Source of the DNA: Taenia hydatigena
Lineage: Eukaryota; Platyhelminthes; Cestoda; Cyclophyllidea; Taeniidae
Direction: 5' to 3'
NCBI GenBank assembly: GCA_036345935.2
Contig: JADWOT020000008.1
Location: 1,088,652-1,152,651, forward strand
DNA length: 64,000 nt
Below are positions 49,113 through 60,549 of the stretch, one piece after another (within the stretch, counting starts at the first letter, position 1; each line of letters begins with the position of its first letter). The translations under genes and the position numbers were made by a program. Below the pieces are notes generated by a model. It ran no database searches. It was not told the origin of the DNA and saw nothing but the letters and a program-made list of their open reading frames with translations.

Positions 49113-50790
49113 TTTAAAACTATGGATGTATAGTCATGGTAAATCCAACGGGAGTGCGAGAGAAAGGAGCGTTTAGAGTCGCGAGTCTGATCGGCACCAT
49201 TCGTTCATGAGTAATACCTTGTGATTACTGACGCAAGATGCCGGTTATGTCTCGGTCTCGGTTACGCGCACTTAATTGACCACTTTGCACTGGATGGATA
49301 AGCTGGGCTGTGGATTGCGCTAGATGTCGTGGTCCTTTTTGGTCTACCAAATGCCAATATTTTGTCTGAGGGCTTTTGCACTATTTGTGTAAAAGAGAGT
49401 TTCGAGATATCACAGTGGCGAATAACGGCTTATGTTTCTCAGTTCGATTTTAAGATCGTTTAAACGTTACCTTAAAACGAAAATATCGTATTGAAGCATT
49501 TTCCTCTTTTGAATCAAAAATGTATAAAGACACTTACAAGCTGCTTTCGCATATTTTTGAATGTTGATTATAAATATGCTTGCAATAGCATGTTTAAAAG
49601 CATTTCAGATATGTTTACGCTTAAATTTGTGCAGTTTTGTTATTCGTGCAAAATTTGAGCTAAACGATTTTAATCTTATACGGACAAAATGATCTGTCAA
49701 TTTGAAGATCATCGCTTGATGCATGTGTTTTGTCTGTGGGTACATGCTGCTCCTTACTGATCATGCTAAAGCTAGGACCTTGGATAAAGAAGCTTAAGCT
49801 TCTGGAAGTTACAGAGAAACTAGGAAAACATTGGTCTTTTTGGTACTCGTGATGGTGTTGAATTGAAAACAAATGTGAATGTGTCTGTTTCTGCTGATGC
49901 AGCAGATAAGCTTCGGGGGTAATTGAAGGAAACAGGATTTGAAATTGAACCTTCTTGTTTGCAATTCACCCAGACATGAACATTTATCATTTTGCGAGTG
50001 CTTTTGATGCATGTTTCGTTCTTGCTGTCTTCAATGTGGATGCTTAATGAGAGAAAACGCAGTTATTCGCCTTTCCTGTCTTCCCACATTTACATCGTGC
50101 CAGTTGTGTCATTCAGGCTGTTCCACTACTTAATTAGGCAGAACCTATCGTGTCTATGGGATCTAGCACAAGTGCAATTGTACCATTTTCCAAACTGGGG
50201 CTTATGCACACTCCTTTCCATCGATGGACGGAATCGCCTCCTCTACGACATGAGCAAGTATGATTAGTAGAAACATGGGTCGAGGTAGCAAAGATTCTGT
50301 TGGGAACGCGATGCTGATGTGCAGCCCACACTACCCTTAGACTAGGCGTCAATCTGCTGATTTGATTGGTAGGTTTATCATAGAAATTGATCACGATTGG
50401 GACTGTTTCTCTAGGCAAGGAGACGCGTTTTGGTTCGGAATCCCTTGGCTAGGGTGATACAAGAGCTAGAGCATTGAACTTGGCCACTGTAAACGGAAAC
50501 GAGAGAATACGTGGCGCAGTGCACCAGTCAAATGCCTTCGCTGGTAAGATTGTTGGAAGTCGGCTAACTGCTGCGTGACGCGGTAATTTCCACGTTCATG
50601 CCATTATGGACAGGAACCACCAGTCGTTGGCGTGAGTTGAGGGCTTGAATATACAGAGGCAGAAACTCGCCCAAATTGTAATTCCTCATAATCATGACAC
50701 ATCTGTTAGCATTGCATTATATTTTGCACTTTTCGTTTATATATTTTGATTAGGCATGCGTCCCCTTCATCAAGTATAGCCTTTTGTACC

Positions 50791-50996
50791 TGCAGCAGGT
50801 ACTGTCGATCGGATAGAAATCACGCTTTGGTGACTTACGGCCAACTGCACCCTCGTTAGAGCCACTTTTTACCTATCTGTTTATTGTGTGGCCCACATAT
50901 TTGCACGGATCTTGAGTGAGCGTTTGTGACACTACTGGTGCCCATTAATGATTAGCAAGTCTACTGCTTGTGTTCATTGGCCTCTAATCATGCATC
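50791..50996 (+). repeat. Dispersed repeat, copy 1 (inverted partner at 52.9 kb)
   Basis: About 200 bp is similar to the reverse complement of 52893-53090. Shared blocks include GCAGGTACTG and TGACTTACGG, and runs around GCCCATTAA and TAGCAAGTCTA. Divergence is substantial, so this is an old repeat pair. Confidence 0.75.
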
Positions 50997-51223
50997 TGGC
51001 TGAATTCGCTCACTTTCGCACTTGACCGTGTCTCTTGCTTAGCTTTTCGTTGAATCTGCGAGCAACTTTACAGCAATCCGGCACCTCTAAAAGTGTGAGT
51101 AAATTGCAGCGTGTGGTGTATTGACTGCTTTAGTGATAAGCCAAAACGATTATTAACAAGTAAATCACTAACATCCTCATTGTCGACTTCCAGATTTCCT
51201 TTATGAGTTATTTTCTTTCCTAA

Positions 51224-51442
51224 TTAGTAAAAATACCATACGACGACGTCAACCACTGGTAGATGTGCAGTTTTGTTTTCATGGGTAACGTGGTGGCTAA
51301 ACCTAGCCAAGACATTTAAGCTGGATGGTGAACAGTTGCGCAACAATGTCATGTAAGCTGAGCAATCTTTGTGTAGCAAACGGTCATGTTCTAACGTAGA
51401 CGCAAAGCTTGTGCTTCGCAGTCGTTGTGTGATGCATTTCAC
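51224..51442 (-). CDS. Candidate exon (72 codons)
   Basis: Minus-strand ATG frame MKCITQRLRSTSFASTLEHD, then MTLLRNCSPSSLNVLARFSH, ending VVDVVVWYFY before TAA. No splice site or promoter supports it strongly. Unrecognised. Confidence 0.25.
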   Translation of the reverse strand: MKCITQRLRSTSFASTLEHDRLLHKDCSAYMTLLRNCSPSSLNVLARFSHHVTHENKTAHLPVVDVVVWYFY

Positions 51443-51789
51443 CCAGAAGTGTGTGATCTGTGTCCTCCAGAAAGGGGTAGTGAATTGAAGCGCTCACCTC
51501 CACTCGATTTTCTCCTCGATTTGTTCATTTCAAACAGAGAGGTACTCTCGACGTACTGCTGCCCATTCAAAGATCCTGGTTAATCAATTGCCACATTTAT
51601 CTGTGACTTAATTCCTACCACACAGACTCAGAATGAGGCAGCTTCTGCCTCCTAGACGCCAGTACCATAACTACCGCCCGCTGATTATTTGCTCATTTGT
51701 TAAGCCGATAAAGACACCTCTAGTGAAATTTCCATTTCTTCATTCATTGTCTGGTTGGCAGTCTGAACAGAATCAAGGTGACCTTGAAC

Positions 51790-51988
51790 TTAGGCGCCCG
51801 TAGCAGCATTGATGGAATCGAAATAAAACAATAGCGAACTAAAACACTCGCTACGAAGAGAATAAGGCATGGAGGTGTCAGTTTTAGCATAATCGAGTTT
51901 TGCATGAATCTGTCGAAGCCGTAGAAATCTCGACTGGCCCACACACATTGGACAGGACTGGGCAAACGATCCAATACAATATCTTATT
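51790..51988 (-). CDS. Candidate terminal exon (66 codons)
   Basis: A good minus-strand acceptor (cttcccttcacaacggcggcag) opens a frame encoding IRYCIGSFAQSCPMCVGQSR, HAKLDYAKTDTSMPYSLRSE and ending YFDSINAATGA before TAA. It has one CPMC pair. A second minus frame (51744-51974) is open across it. Unrecognised. Confidence 0.36.
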
Positions 51989-52534
51989 CTGCCGCCGTTG
52001 TGAAGGGAAGTGAGTTTGGCAGACAAGGCAAGAAACCGTCATGTAGGTTGGTGACTGCCTATCTACTCTTATCTACCAGCTAAATGTTCACATAAAATAC
52101 AAAAATGAAGGAATCTTAATACCTGCTATGCATAAGAATGCAGGCGGGATCAAATCCACATCTCATCTAGGTCTCTACGTCCCATCAACTAGTTTTGGTC
52201 TACGGCAAAAGAGCAATACAGTTAAGAAGTTCACGCAGAGTTGATTAGAGTACCTCCTTCAAGGCAGCAAAAACAACACTGCATCTTAATTGAAAGTCGC
52301 ATTCATGGGCAATTCAGAAGCAATCGTCCCAAGAGGCGTCCTATGAAGATAAACTACATCGAGTTTGACAGCTTTGATAAAATTTCAAATTAATTTTGAA
52401 TGTAAACAATGTAGTACCTTTTACATCCTAAATATTTCAACCTTCATGGGCACAATAAAAACCGTCAACTGAATCGAAAACTTGTCTTGTGACTTCATAA
52501 AACTCGAATAAGCATAAAATGCAGACAGATTCTA

Positions 52535-52715
52535 AAAAAAGAAGGTTTATTCAAATTTAGAAGACAACAACAATTCATTTGCTGAAATATGCTTAACTGA
52601 TACACCAATGCATGATGCATCAACCACTAGTATGATTTAAAAGTAAATATTATTTGGATGTAGGTTTTACGTTCCACTGCGGACAATCGCACGGAATGAG
52701 GCGCTGATTAATGCA
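52535..52715 (+). repeat. Dispersed repeat related to 16.4 kb
   Basis: Second copy of the 16370-16590 family, same orientation. Boundaries are approximate. Confidence 0.5.
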
Positions 52716-52892
52716 TCACCCTTGTCAACGTTCAGTATGTTTCATCAGCTAACAGTGGCGGCAGAACGTTAAAGTGAGCACTGTGACGACTTCTTCCACT
52801 CGTATTCATTAGAAATTTTTGCATACATGCACTTTAGCAAAAAACGAAACAAGTGGCCTAGTCAGTTGTGAAATTGAGAGTTTGGCCGAGGG

Positions 52893-53090
52893 TGTGATTA
52901 GAGGCTAATGAGCACAAACACTAGACTTGCTAACATTTAATGGGCACCATTAATGACACAAACGCTTACTCAAGATCTGCACAAGCAAGTGTATTACACA
53001 AGGGATAGGTAAAAGCAGCTCCAACAAAGGTACAGTTATCCGTAAGTCATCCAAGTGTGATTTTAGTCCCATCGGCAGTACCTGCCGCAG
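52893..53090 (-). repeat. Dispersed repeat, copy 2
   Basis: Reverse-complement relative of 50791-50996, about 1.9 kb away. Adjacent sequence (52.5-52.7 kb) carries a different repeat shared with 16.4 kb, so a larger composite element is possible. Confidence 0.75.
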
Positions 53091-54648
53091 ATATAAACGC
53101 CTACACCTAATGCCGCAGGGGCATACCAAATTAAACTAGATAGATTTAGAACACATAATGCAATGCAGTGTTAACAGACGTGCGCATCATTGTACACACT
53201 TACAATTTGTCAGGTTCCTTCCTCCACACATCTGCACTCTTAACTTGCACCGATGGATTGCGTTATCTGTCTACGACGTCTTGTACGCGAGAATTGCCGC
53301 ACCGTAATGAATTTAACCATTCATTAACAATTTTACCGAAACAAGCATGGAACTGGAACGTTGCGTCAAGTGTGCAGTCATCTTCGTTGTCAGTGGCAAA
53401 ATTTAGAGTTTAGCTCAGCTGTCACCTCAGGAAAGAGGTCCCGGGCTGGAAGTGGAGTGATATGCAGAGGAACAATCTTAATCAAGGTGAAGTTTAATGC
53501 CAAACATATCACCCAAGTCAGTAGATCGACACCAATCCAGAACGTGTGGGGATTCATCCACGGTTGGGAGATTAAATCGGTCATGGGGAAAAGCCAAGGT
53601 CAGCAATGAGGAAATATACATGCACGTAAATTTATGCGACAGCACTACTACCAAAGTACTGTTTCCGAATTCCGTATGGCAGCGATTCAATGGGTGCCCG
53701 CAAAAATTATCAGCTTGCCAAGTAGCACACGATTAGAGCCTCTGGCCCTTACACGGAGCATTTGCTCACTCAAGAGAGTTTCTCGGTAAGCTAGCAAGCA
53801 CATATTAGCCCAACGGTCGCTACCTCCAAATGAGTCGACAATGTTTCACCACATTCGCAGTCATATCTTGAGTCCGACCCCAATGTCATTAAATATAGAG
53901 TGGTTCTTACAGATTTAGGGCTGGTATTGCACTAAAAAGGTGAGCGTTTTAAGTTTGCATGCACTTCCTCTCTCCTCTGTCGCACTTCTTCCAACTCCAG
54001 ATAAAGTGTTTGATGGCTATTCAAACTTGTTACTATAGTGAGTTCAAGAGGTTCGCAGGGTCGTGAATTGATCTTGACTGCTCACTTGTCACCCGAAATA
54101 TATGTCTGCATATGAATAGCACTACCTACCTAGGAAAATCGTAAGCAACCAAGAAGCATATAAGCGCAAGACAAAGTGATTCAGCAAGTTGATAACTAAA
54201 CGCGTCGAAAAGCTTTAGCACTGCCAAACCAATGATTAAACGCACAACGCAAACAAATCCTCCAATTTTATTCTTAACACAGGCAAAAGAGTTGACCACA
54301 AAGTAAAATGTTGACTATCACATGTGTTGGTGGCAAATTGTAAATAAACACAATGCTAGGTTGGGAGTAGCTTCCACTGGACCGGCGAGAAATATGCGGT
54401 AAAGTAAGATAATCTCACCATCGCAAGACGAGCCGGCTGCGATGAAGCGATGAAAATTCTCATGGTGAACGCTACACTTTCGACAGTGTCCTGTGTCCTG
54501 ATAAATAATTTACCCTTGCAATCGGATCATGATGCAGCAACTTAATAAACTCCAGTGAAAGCATCTTACGCAGCATCAAAGTCTTCATACAACAGCACAT
54601 ATGAAACTGAACGACACTTTTGCGTGCTCAACTATTCATGCTGTGTCT

Positions 54649-54657
54649 TATAAAAGG
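54649..54657 (+). promoter_or_regulatory. TATA box (TATAAAAGG)
   Basis: A consensus TATAAAAGG lies 36 bp before the ATG of the 83-residue ORF at 54693. Confidence 0.4.
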
Positions 54658-54692
54658 ATGCAGCGCCAACATCTAAAGTCCTTAACTGCGCA

Positions 54693-54944
54693 ATGATGAG
54701 CAAATCATGTCCTACGGGCTCAGTTCCCTTCCAATATGCGCCTAAGAGCAAAGGAGGAGAAAAAGATATAACAAGAAATTGCATGTATTTGTCACTATCA
54801 TATTTTAATTCAAAGGAAAATGTGTTACTAGAGCGCAAGTACCAAGTACTCAGCGCGCTCACAGGGGCCCGTGTGATGTTTAATCTAATATCAATTTTAT
54901 TTTACGTGATGGCCACAGAGCAATACACGAGGGCACCATTGTGA
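54693..54944 (+). CDS. Candidate 83-residue ORF behind a TATA box
   Basis: An ATG-to-TGA frame starts MMSKSCPTGSVPFQYAPKSK. It has a charged N-terminal half and one hydrophobic stretch near the C-terminus (VMFNLISILFYVMA) that could be a membrane anchor. A consensus TATA box lies 36 bp upstream and would place the start of transcription just before the ATG. No homologous family is recognised, and the opposite strand is also open over 76 codons, so coding status rests mainly on the promoter match. It could instead be a first exon with a donor inside. Confidence 0.4.
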   Translation: MMSKSCPTGSVPFQYAPKSKGGEKDITRNCMYLSLSYFNSKENVLLERKYQVLSALTGARVMFNLISILFYVMATEQYTRAPL

Positions 54945-55507
54945 CTAATAACAGTGCGCGACCGCATTGTGATTATATTTGCTCCATACATGTAAGGAAT
55001 GAAGTAGCGAAGTTGGGAAAAGAAGGCTGTCTTCATGGCTGCAAAGAAAATGTCAGCAGATTTGGCGGTCTGCAGGAAAAGAGACAGTCGACCATGTCTT
55101 GCGTAAAATCAAGCATTTAGTGTAACGGACTATTTGGCATATGACATAAGCGAACAACCATGTGTGCGTTAGAATTGCAATTAGTAATTATTATTACCGC
55201 CTAAAAAGACTATTATGCTTATACGCAGGGAATGATTTATGCGATGAATAGGAGGAATAACTGGCCATGCTAGGTGAATGGCTCAAATTTGGCCTATGAA
55301 AAGACACCCTTCATAAACAGAAAGATATGATACCAATATTTTACTCATCGCTTGACAAGTACAAAGCACCTACGGTTCTGTTCCGAAATCACTTATTGCA
55401 TGAATGAAGTCCATAAAATTTAATGTGCATCGCCTTTTAATATCTATTATGGAAGCTGTTCAACAGTTCGCACAATGCCGTCATAGATCTGGTCGTCATA
55501 AAAATTT

Positions 55508-55900
55508 TTAAGCGCGGTATGTTCTACTCCATATGACATGGAGACAAGCCAAGCGAATTATCTCTGCATAATTGATCATAAATTTGTTCTGTCGCCTGTT
55601 ACACCAAATGCGCCATCTGCGAGGAAACTTGGAGAAAGACGGAAAGTGAAAGCCACCCAAGGCTTGGAACGTCTTCTGCATGCAGTCCATATTCGGAAAA
55701 GGATGCATCGTTCCCCACATCATGCCAGTCACAGCAAGTGTTTGCTCAGGCTTAATAATATCACCTAGGGCAATTAGGTGTCCACAATTCTGACTTTCTA
55801 TATCCGAGTAATCAAGATACAAAATGACGCAGTCATAATCGCTCATGCTGTATTGCTGCTGGTCTGGCACATAAGGTCGAATCATATCCGCTTGTCCCAC
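55508..55900 (-). CDS. Candidate exon starting in the right inverted copy
   Basis: Minus-strand open frame of 130 codons. It begins inside the right copy with GQADMIRPYVPDQQQY and continues past the repeat edge as SDYDCVILYLDYSDIESQNC and GMMWGTMHPFPNMDCMQ, which reads like globular protein. A Cys pair and conserved-looking aromatic residues are present, but no family is recognised. The 3' part after FSKFPR is less convincing and may be intron. The upstream end at the repeat lacks a strong acceptor. Confidence 0.45.
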   Translation of the reverse strand: MGQADMIRPYVPDQQQYSMSDYDCVILYLDYSDIESQNCGHLIALGDIIKPEQTLAVTGMMWGTMHPFPNMDCMQKTFQALGGFHFPSFSKFPRRWRIWCNRRQNKFMINYAEIIRLACLHVIWSRTYRA

Positions 55901-56527
55901 TTTCTTACGATTCGATTTGTTGTTTAACCACTACCGAGTGATGGTATTGAGTAAGGACTTTGTTTTTTGCTTTTTGATAGGCAAATATGAAAAAACCAGT
56001 TTCTGAGCCTGCTCATCTTAAAACACTACCTGCGAAAAGAGCCATCAAAACGATAACCAACCTAAAGGCAGCAGTTTGGGAGATTAGCAGCGCTGTTCTT
56101 AAAAAGATGAGCATTATCAAAACTGTGGGGACAACGGTTTATTGTCTGGAAAACATGATATCATAAATCACCACATCAAATTCAGCGGTTATTTCACCTT
56201 AATCAACTGGAACAAAATGTGTTGCTTATGTACATCACTAACAATTATGAAATCTGCCTAACAAAATGAGTCACCAACATTTTTACGCCTCTATGCAGTT
56301 AGACTGTGTGTAATTTGAGCAAAGACCCTCCTCTTTGGACAGTGTAATCACTGGCATGACTGCAGAAACGCCCTAGATAATGGTTTATGACTTGAATGCG
56401 CGTTGAATGTTCATCGTGTAGATTCAAGGTATTTGTGACCTCTTTCAATATCAAAATATTGCTTGTTAATGGCAACGAAAAGAATCTGGATCATACAGCA
56501 GACATACACACATGCATAGCAACGTTT
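55849..56527 (-). repeat. Long-range inverted duplication, right copy (679 bp)
   Basis: Reverse-complement partner of 4728-5406, about 50.4 kb away. No target-site duplication, long terminal repeat or transposase was seen at its edges, so a segmental or recombination origin is more likely than transposition. Confidence 0.93.
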
Positions 56528-56795
56528 TTAACAAATTAAGTCACGTGCTTATGCTACAAGGATTTGTCCACTAAATCATCTTTATCCTTTTCTTTTTAAC
56601 TTTATTCATAACTTGTTTCACTCTTGAAAGATGGTCCCTTAGACTTTACAAGATACAAGTTCAGGTATCAACAACGCAAATAGATCCTACAATAAATCCA
56701 AAGTGTAAACATCCGGCCCAAGGTGACCTCATAACCGAAACCTTCTCCTGCCTATCGCGAAGGCTGGGTGAAGAAGGCATAATGCGCTCTTCGAA

Positions 56796-57012
56796 CCAAT
56801 CAAATGGCGCACAAGAGGCAGGCACACCATTGGTTGAGCGCGTAGTGATTGCTCATAAAAACGCTTCTAATTGGCAGTTGGGGTCGCTCCCACACATTGG
56901 TCAGTCGTGCCTATTTAAGTCGCCTTTTTGCTGTGACCAAAATATTGCTTAACTCCTCCGTCCTTTGCGCTGGTCGGACTTGATAGAAACAACTGAGGAG
57001 TATTCAGTCTAA
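56796..57012 (+). promoter_or_regulatory. CCAAT-rich promoter and first non-coding exon
   Basis: CCAAT occurs at 56796-56800, and its reverse ATTGG at 56829-56833, 56870-56874 and 56896-56900. A TATTTAAG box follows at 56912-56919. Transcription from about 56940 would give a short leader ending at a consensus donor, GTAAGT at 57013. Clustered CCAAT boxes just upstream of a TATA-like box are the arrangement bound by NF-Y in animal promoters. The nearest convincing plus-strand coding exons are at 60550-60887. If they belong to this promoter, the zinc-finger inverted repeat at 58.4-59.9 kb lies in the first intron. That link is inference. Confidence 0.5.
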
Positions 57013-58368
57013 GTAAGTTCTCACCTGCTTATATTTGTTGATATGCCAAAAAATTTTGACCTGATGCACTACTCGTAAGCGAATCCAGGCTTAGTAGATG
57101 ATCATTGCCTTAGTAACCAAACGTTTCGGACATACGTTGCTGGAATAAAATTTAAAATTAGGAAGATTGCCTCCCCTTACCTGTAGAGTCTACAGCCTCG
57201 CTATTTTCATTTTAAGCCAATTCATTTTAAAGTGAGCCTTTTTTATAAGTTTTGCACACTCTAGTACCTTAAGTAAAGGATTGCTTTTTCCCACAATGAG
57301 AAAACTAAGTCCCTCTTCTAGGCTGACTAATGCCTCTGGCATAAAACCGCTTCTGGGTTAGTAGCAGACTACCTATTGGGAAAATTCGAATGTGAGAGGA
57401 GAAGGAGGGAGGTGGGGGTGCGTAGGGGTACACAGTCATTCGAAAAGTAAGAGCCTCCATTTAAGTCCGGTCGAGGAAAGTGTCTATCTTCTGAGAGATA
57501 TGAAAACGTGTTTAGGGGCTCCAGTGGCTGTGAGTTATTTTCTTTGCCTGCATATGTTCTCCGACTGGCTTTAGTCAAATTAGGAAACAAATAATTTGGT
57601 TCAAAACAAAGGGCTTGCTGTCGTTGCCAGGAAGGACGAAGTAGTGAGATGATTGTGTCTGATATGTAGCCGTCAACTCTTACACTGTAATTAGTTAATT
57701 TTATTCTCCTATCCGTCTGTTGGCATATTCAGTCATCAAATTAGTCCTCAGACATTCAAAAGGCCAAGCTCTTGACCCGATTTTGCTGTCATCCTCTAAA
57801 GGCATCTCACCAGAGCACTAATGGGTAGGAAAAGGGGTAGATTCCTACACCAGCTGCAAAATTTCCAGCCCGTATCTGTAAGTTAATCTTCCTAATCAAA
57901 AAAATTTTAGCCATGATAATCAAAATTGGTCATTTAACCGGTTATTTTGTTCGTTTTCAGACCCGCGCACTTGCTGCTTTGCTGTAAATAGACTTTTCTA
58001 ATTTGAATAAGCACTTCCACATGGGAGGTAATTAAATCAGAGAGGCAGACATGTTGTAATTACCACACGATAGCAGCACCGCTATCACCTACACAGATGA
58101 AAGAAGCGCTAAGACAGCTCTCACAAATGTAGTGCACGGCGTGGAGCGATGCAGAAGTTACTTTACCGTACCTTGGCCTATTTGAAGACCTCAAGACTAT
58201 GTGAATCCTTCCTTGGTAGAGGCTGCACTACTTTTCCGATTGCATTTGGTGTAAACTGAGAGAAAAAGAGTTAGCAGGGGACTAGACTAGGCTGTGGCTG
58301 ATATCAGTGCAGGTTTGGAGGGGTGCGTGCATCGAATTCCTAAAGAGATTGCTTACCGGCCTAGAGGT

Positions 58369-59052
58369 ATTGCATCTTGCATTGGCAGTATTAACTACAA
58401 TATTCCCCGTGGCTGTGGCATCCAGAGTGTTGGCCTTCCCAAGACCCGGATGGTGGAAGACAATGTTTTTGACAAGGCTCTTTCACATTGAGAAGATCAT
58501 CTTACATACACAACGACGATAAGCAGAGGCAGTTTTACATCACCTCCACCTGGCTGTGTGGTGCCATTGCTAACCGGGCTAGAGATATTGTAGTCAGATG
58601 AGTCGGCGGCATCTCAAGAGGCTCACTCGAGACATCCGTAGTTGATCAGCGAAGCAATCGACCCTGACCCTGTCGTCTGTTTGCCTTGAGCCTCCTCATT
58701 AGTCAAGATTATTACCTTATTAATACCACTTTCAGTTGCTACTATGGTAGCAAAATGTTTTTAATGAGATAAAGAGTTTTGCAAAATTGTATAAGAGTTT
58801 GTAACGGTGGCCACATAAAGAGCGCATATATGGTGTGATGCATCTCTTCCAGTCCTGTTGGCAGGAGCCGGAACCATTGCTGCGAAACGGATTCAGTTCA
58901 TCAATACGAGGCGCTGATGTCCACATTATTGTGACCAAAAGCCCGCACTCTCTCCAGATACTCTAAATGGGTTCGTTTAGTTTCTTCCTTGTCCATAGTA
59001 ATTGTGGTAAAGTATAGTCCTCCCAGGTAGGCTGCTCTAATGCGCGTGTTGA
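58369..59052 (-). repeat. Zinc-finger inverted repeat, left arm
   Basis: Reverse complement of 59227-59893. The outer 290 bp are almost identical and the inner part has substitutions and indels. Read on the minus strand it carries a decayed coding segment: NTRIRAAYLGG, then TTITMDKEETKRTHLEYLER, then after a 1-nt frameshift PRIDELNPFRSNG and a second-finger remnant (PYMRSLCGHRYKLLYNFAK). Confidence 0.93.
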
Positions 59053-59099
59053 CAGCAAGTCTCCTGAAATCTAGCCAGATCACGTCTTCACAGGTCAAT

Positions 59100-59474
59100 C
59101 CATCATCGGCAAAGCGACGTTACATTAGGTCCTCTCGGTGCAGCAGGGGATCAGATAGCCGCGAGAAGCTTTATAAGCCATATAAATGCTCCAGCTGCGG
59201 CCATCGTTTCAACTGGAAATGGGACATCAACACGCGCATTAGAGCAGCCTACCCAGGCGGACTATATATTACCACAATTACTGTGGACCAGGTGGAGACT
59301 GGTAACTGGAGAGAGTGCGGGCCTCGTATTGATGAACTGAATCCGTTTCGCAGCAATGGTTTCGGGAGAAATACATCAGACCGTATATGTGCTCTCTCTG
59401 TAGCCGCTCGTAAGAACTCTTACATCACTGCTATCTTTTTAAATAACCCTTTAAAAACCATTTTGCTATTGTAG
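59100..59474 (+). pseudogene. Decayed C2H2 zinc-finger fragment
   Basis: The open frame contains KPYKCSSCGHRFNWKWDIN, a classic C-x2-C finger start with the linker-like KPY. Where the two zinc-binding histidines should be, Arg and Tyr stand (NTRIRAAYPGG); each is one base from a His codon. A second finger start, RPYMCSLC, follows in another frame at about 59380 and runs into a stop. The minus-strand left arm shares both His losses, so they predate the inverted duplication. The fragment is a pseudogene of a multi-finger DNA-binding protein. It has no start codon of its own and no intron, and the parent gene is not in the window. Confidence 0.72.
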
Positions 59475-59893
59475 TAACAACTGGAGGTGGGATCTGAGTA
59501 AGCAAATGAAAATTATGCACGTCGTACTCTTGATCAGCACAAGGCAAATAGACTACGGGGTCAGGGTCAATTGCTTCGTTGGTCAACTACGGATGTCTCG
59601 AGTGAGCCTTCGATTGCTTGGCAATGCTATGCCTCGGAGGCCTCTTGAGATGCCACCAACTCATCTGACTACAATATCTCTAGCCCGGTTAGCAATGGCA
59701 CCACACAGCCAGGTGGAGGTGATGTAAAACTGCCTCTGCTTATCGTCGTTGTGTATGTAAGATGATCTTCTCAATGTGAAAGAGCCTTGTCAAAAACATT
59801 GTCTTCCACCATCCGGGTCTTGGGAAGGCTAACACTCTGGATGCCACAGCCACGGGGAATATTGTAGTTAATACTGCCAATGCAAGATGCAAT
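59227..59893 (+). repeat. Zinc-finger inverted repeat, right arm
   Basis: Partner of 58369-59052, separated by 174 bp. It carries the same coding remnant on the plus strand. Compared with the left arm it has an insertion of about 30 bp near 59620-59650 and a shorter linker between the finger remnants. Confidence 0.93.
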
Positions 59894-60399
59894 AGCTTTA
59901 GTCCTTTGGAACCTACGTCTTCAAGAGTGTTTTCAAAGAAGAGCCTTATCTCACTCAACAAATTGTTATCTGGGGAGGACGCATGGTCTGCTGCGGTGAG
60001 GGAATATTTAAAATAGAAGTGCAAATCATTTTAACAAGAGATCTAAAGTTTATCTAATTAATGCTTGCATTGCATGGTTCTTTTCCCAAGGAAGGCTTGT
60101 TACCATAGTATAGGATGATCCGTCAGCAAAATATTTGATGACAGATTTGATATAAATGTTAGTTTCCCTCTAAAACTTCGTTCCAGAGGTTTCCCAAATC
60201 ACAGCTTGGCACCATTTTTAGTGTCGTTTTTTTAAATCTTGGAGGTTAAGGCTTGTAAAATGCAGCAATTGTCGTTCATCCAGGCTCCGTTAGTAGAACC
60301 CGTAATGTCACCTTCAAATTCATTGGCTCTAACATCCCTTGCCGAGTCGGAATCAATAAAAGAGAGTTCCAAGTTTCGAGTAGACTCTCTTTAGTCCAC

Positions 60400-60422
60400 T
60401 GAGTTGCATTCTCTGCAACTCA
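60400..60422. other. 8-bp stem hairpin upstream of the 86-residue gene
   Basis: TGAGTTGC and GCAACTCA are separated by a 7-nt loop, about 130 bp before the ATG. It may be a regulatory or RNA hairpin, or chance. Confidence 0.4.
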
Positions 60423-60549
60423 AGCTCAAAGCTCTTTATTACTTAGCACTTTGCGCACTCTGCTGTCTGAAAGTGCAATAGATTCGATCGTCGCGGTCTT
60501 TCGATTCGCAGAAATACTTAAAAGGGCTGTAACTTTCTTTTAGTCGTTG

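Larger units (their letters stand above)
52030..54640. other. Repeats and ambiguous frames
   Basis: Besides the dispersed repeats, 53.36-53.74 kb is open in two plus and two minus frames at once, so no exon can be chosen. Confidence 0.4.

Noticed and set aside
50000..50420. Overlapping plus (91 codons) and minus (94 codons) ORFs, plus a signal-like stretch in a third frame
   Set aside because: Mutually exclusive readings with no promoter or splice support.
53168..53736. Four overlapping ORFs of 64-82 codons on both strands, each looking protein-like
   Set aside because: They cannot all be coding and no splice pair decides between them. This also warns that protein-likeness by eye is weak evidence here.
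58307..58522. Plus-strand ORF with the same product as a minus ORF at 59740-60024
   Set aside because: The identity comes from the inverted repeat. The ORF runs antisense to the zinc-finger remnant and is not an independent gene.
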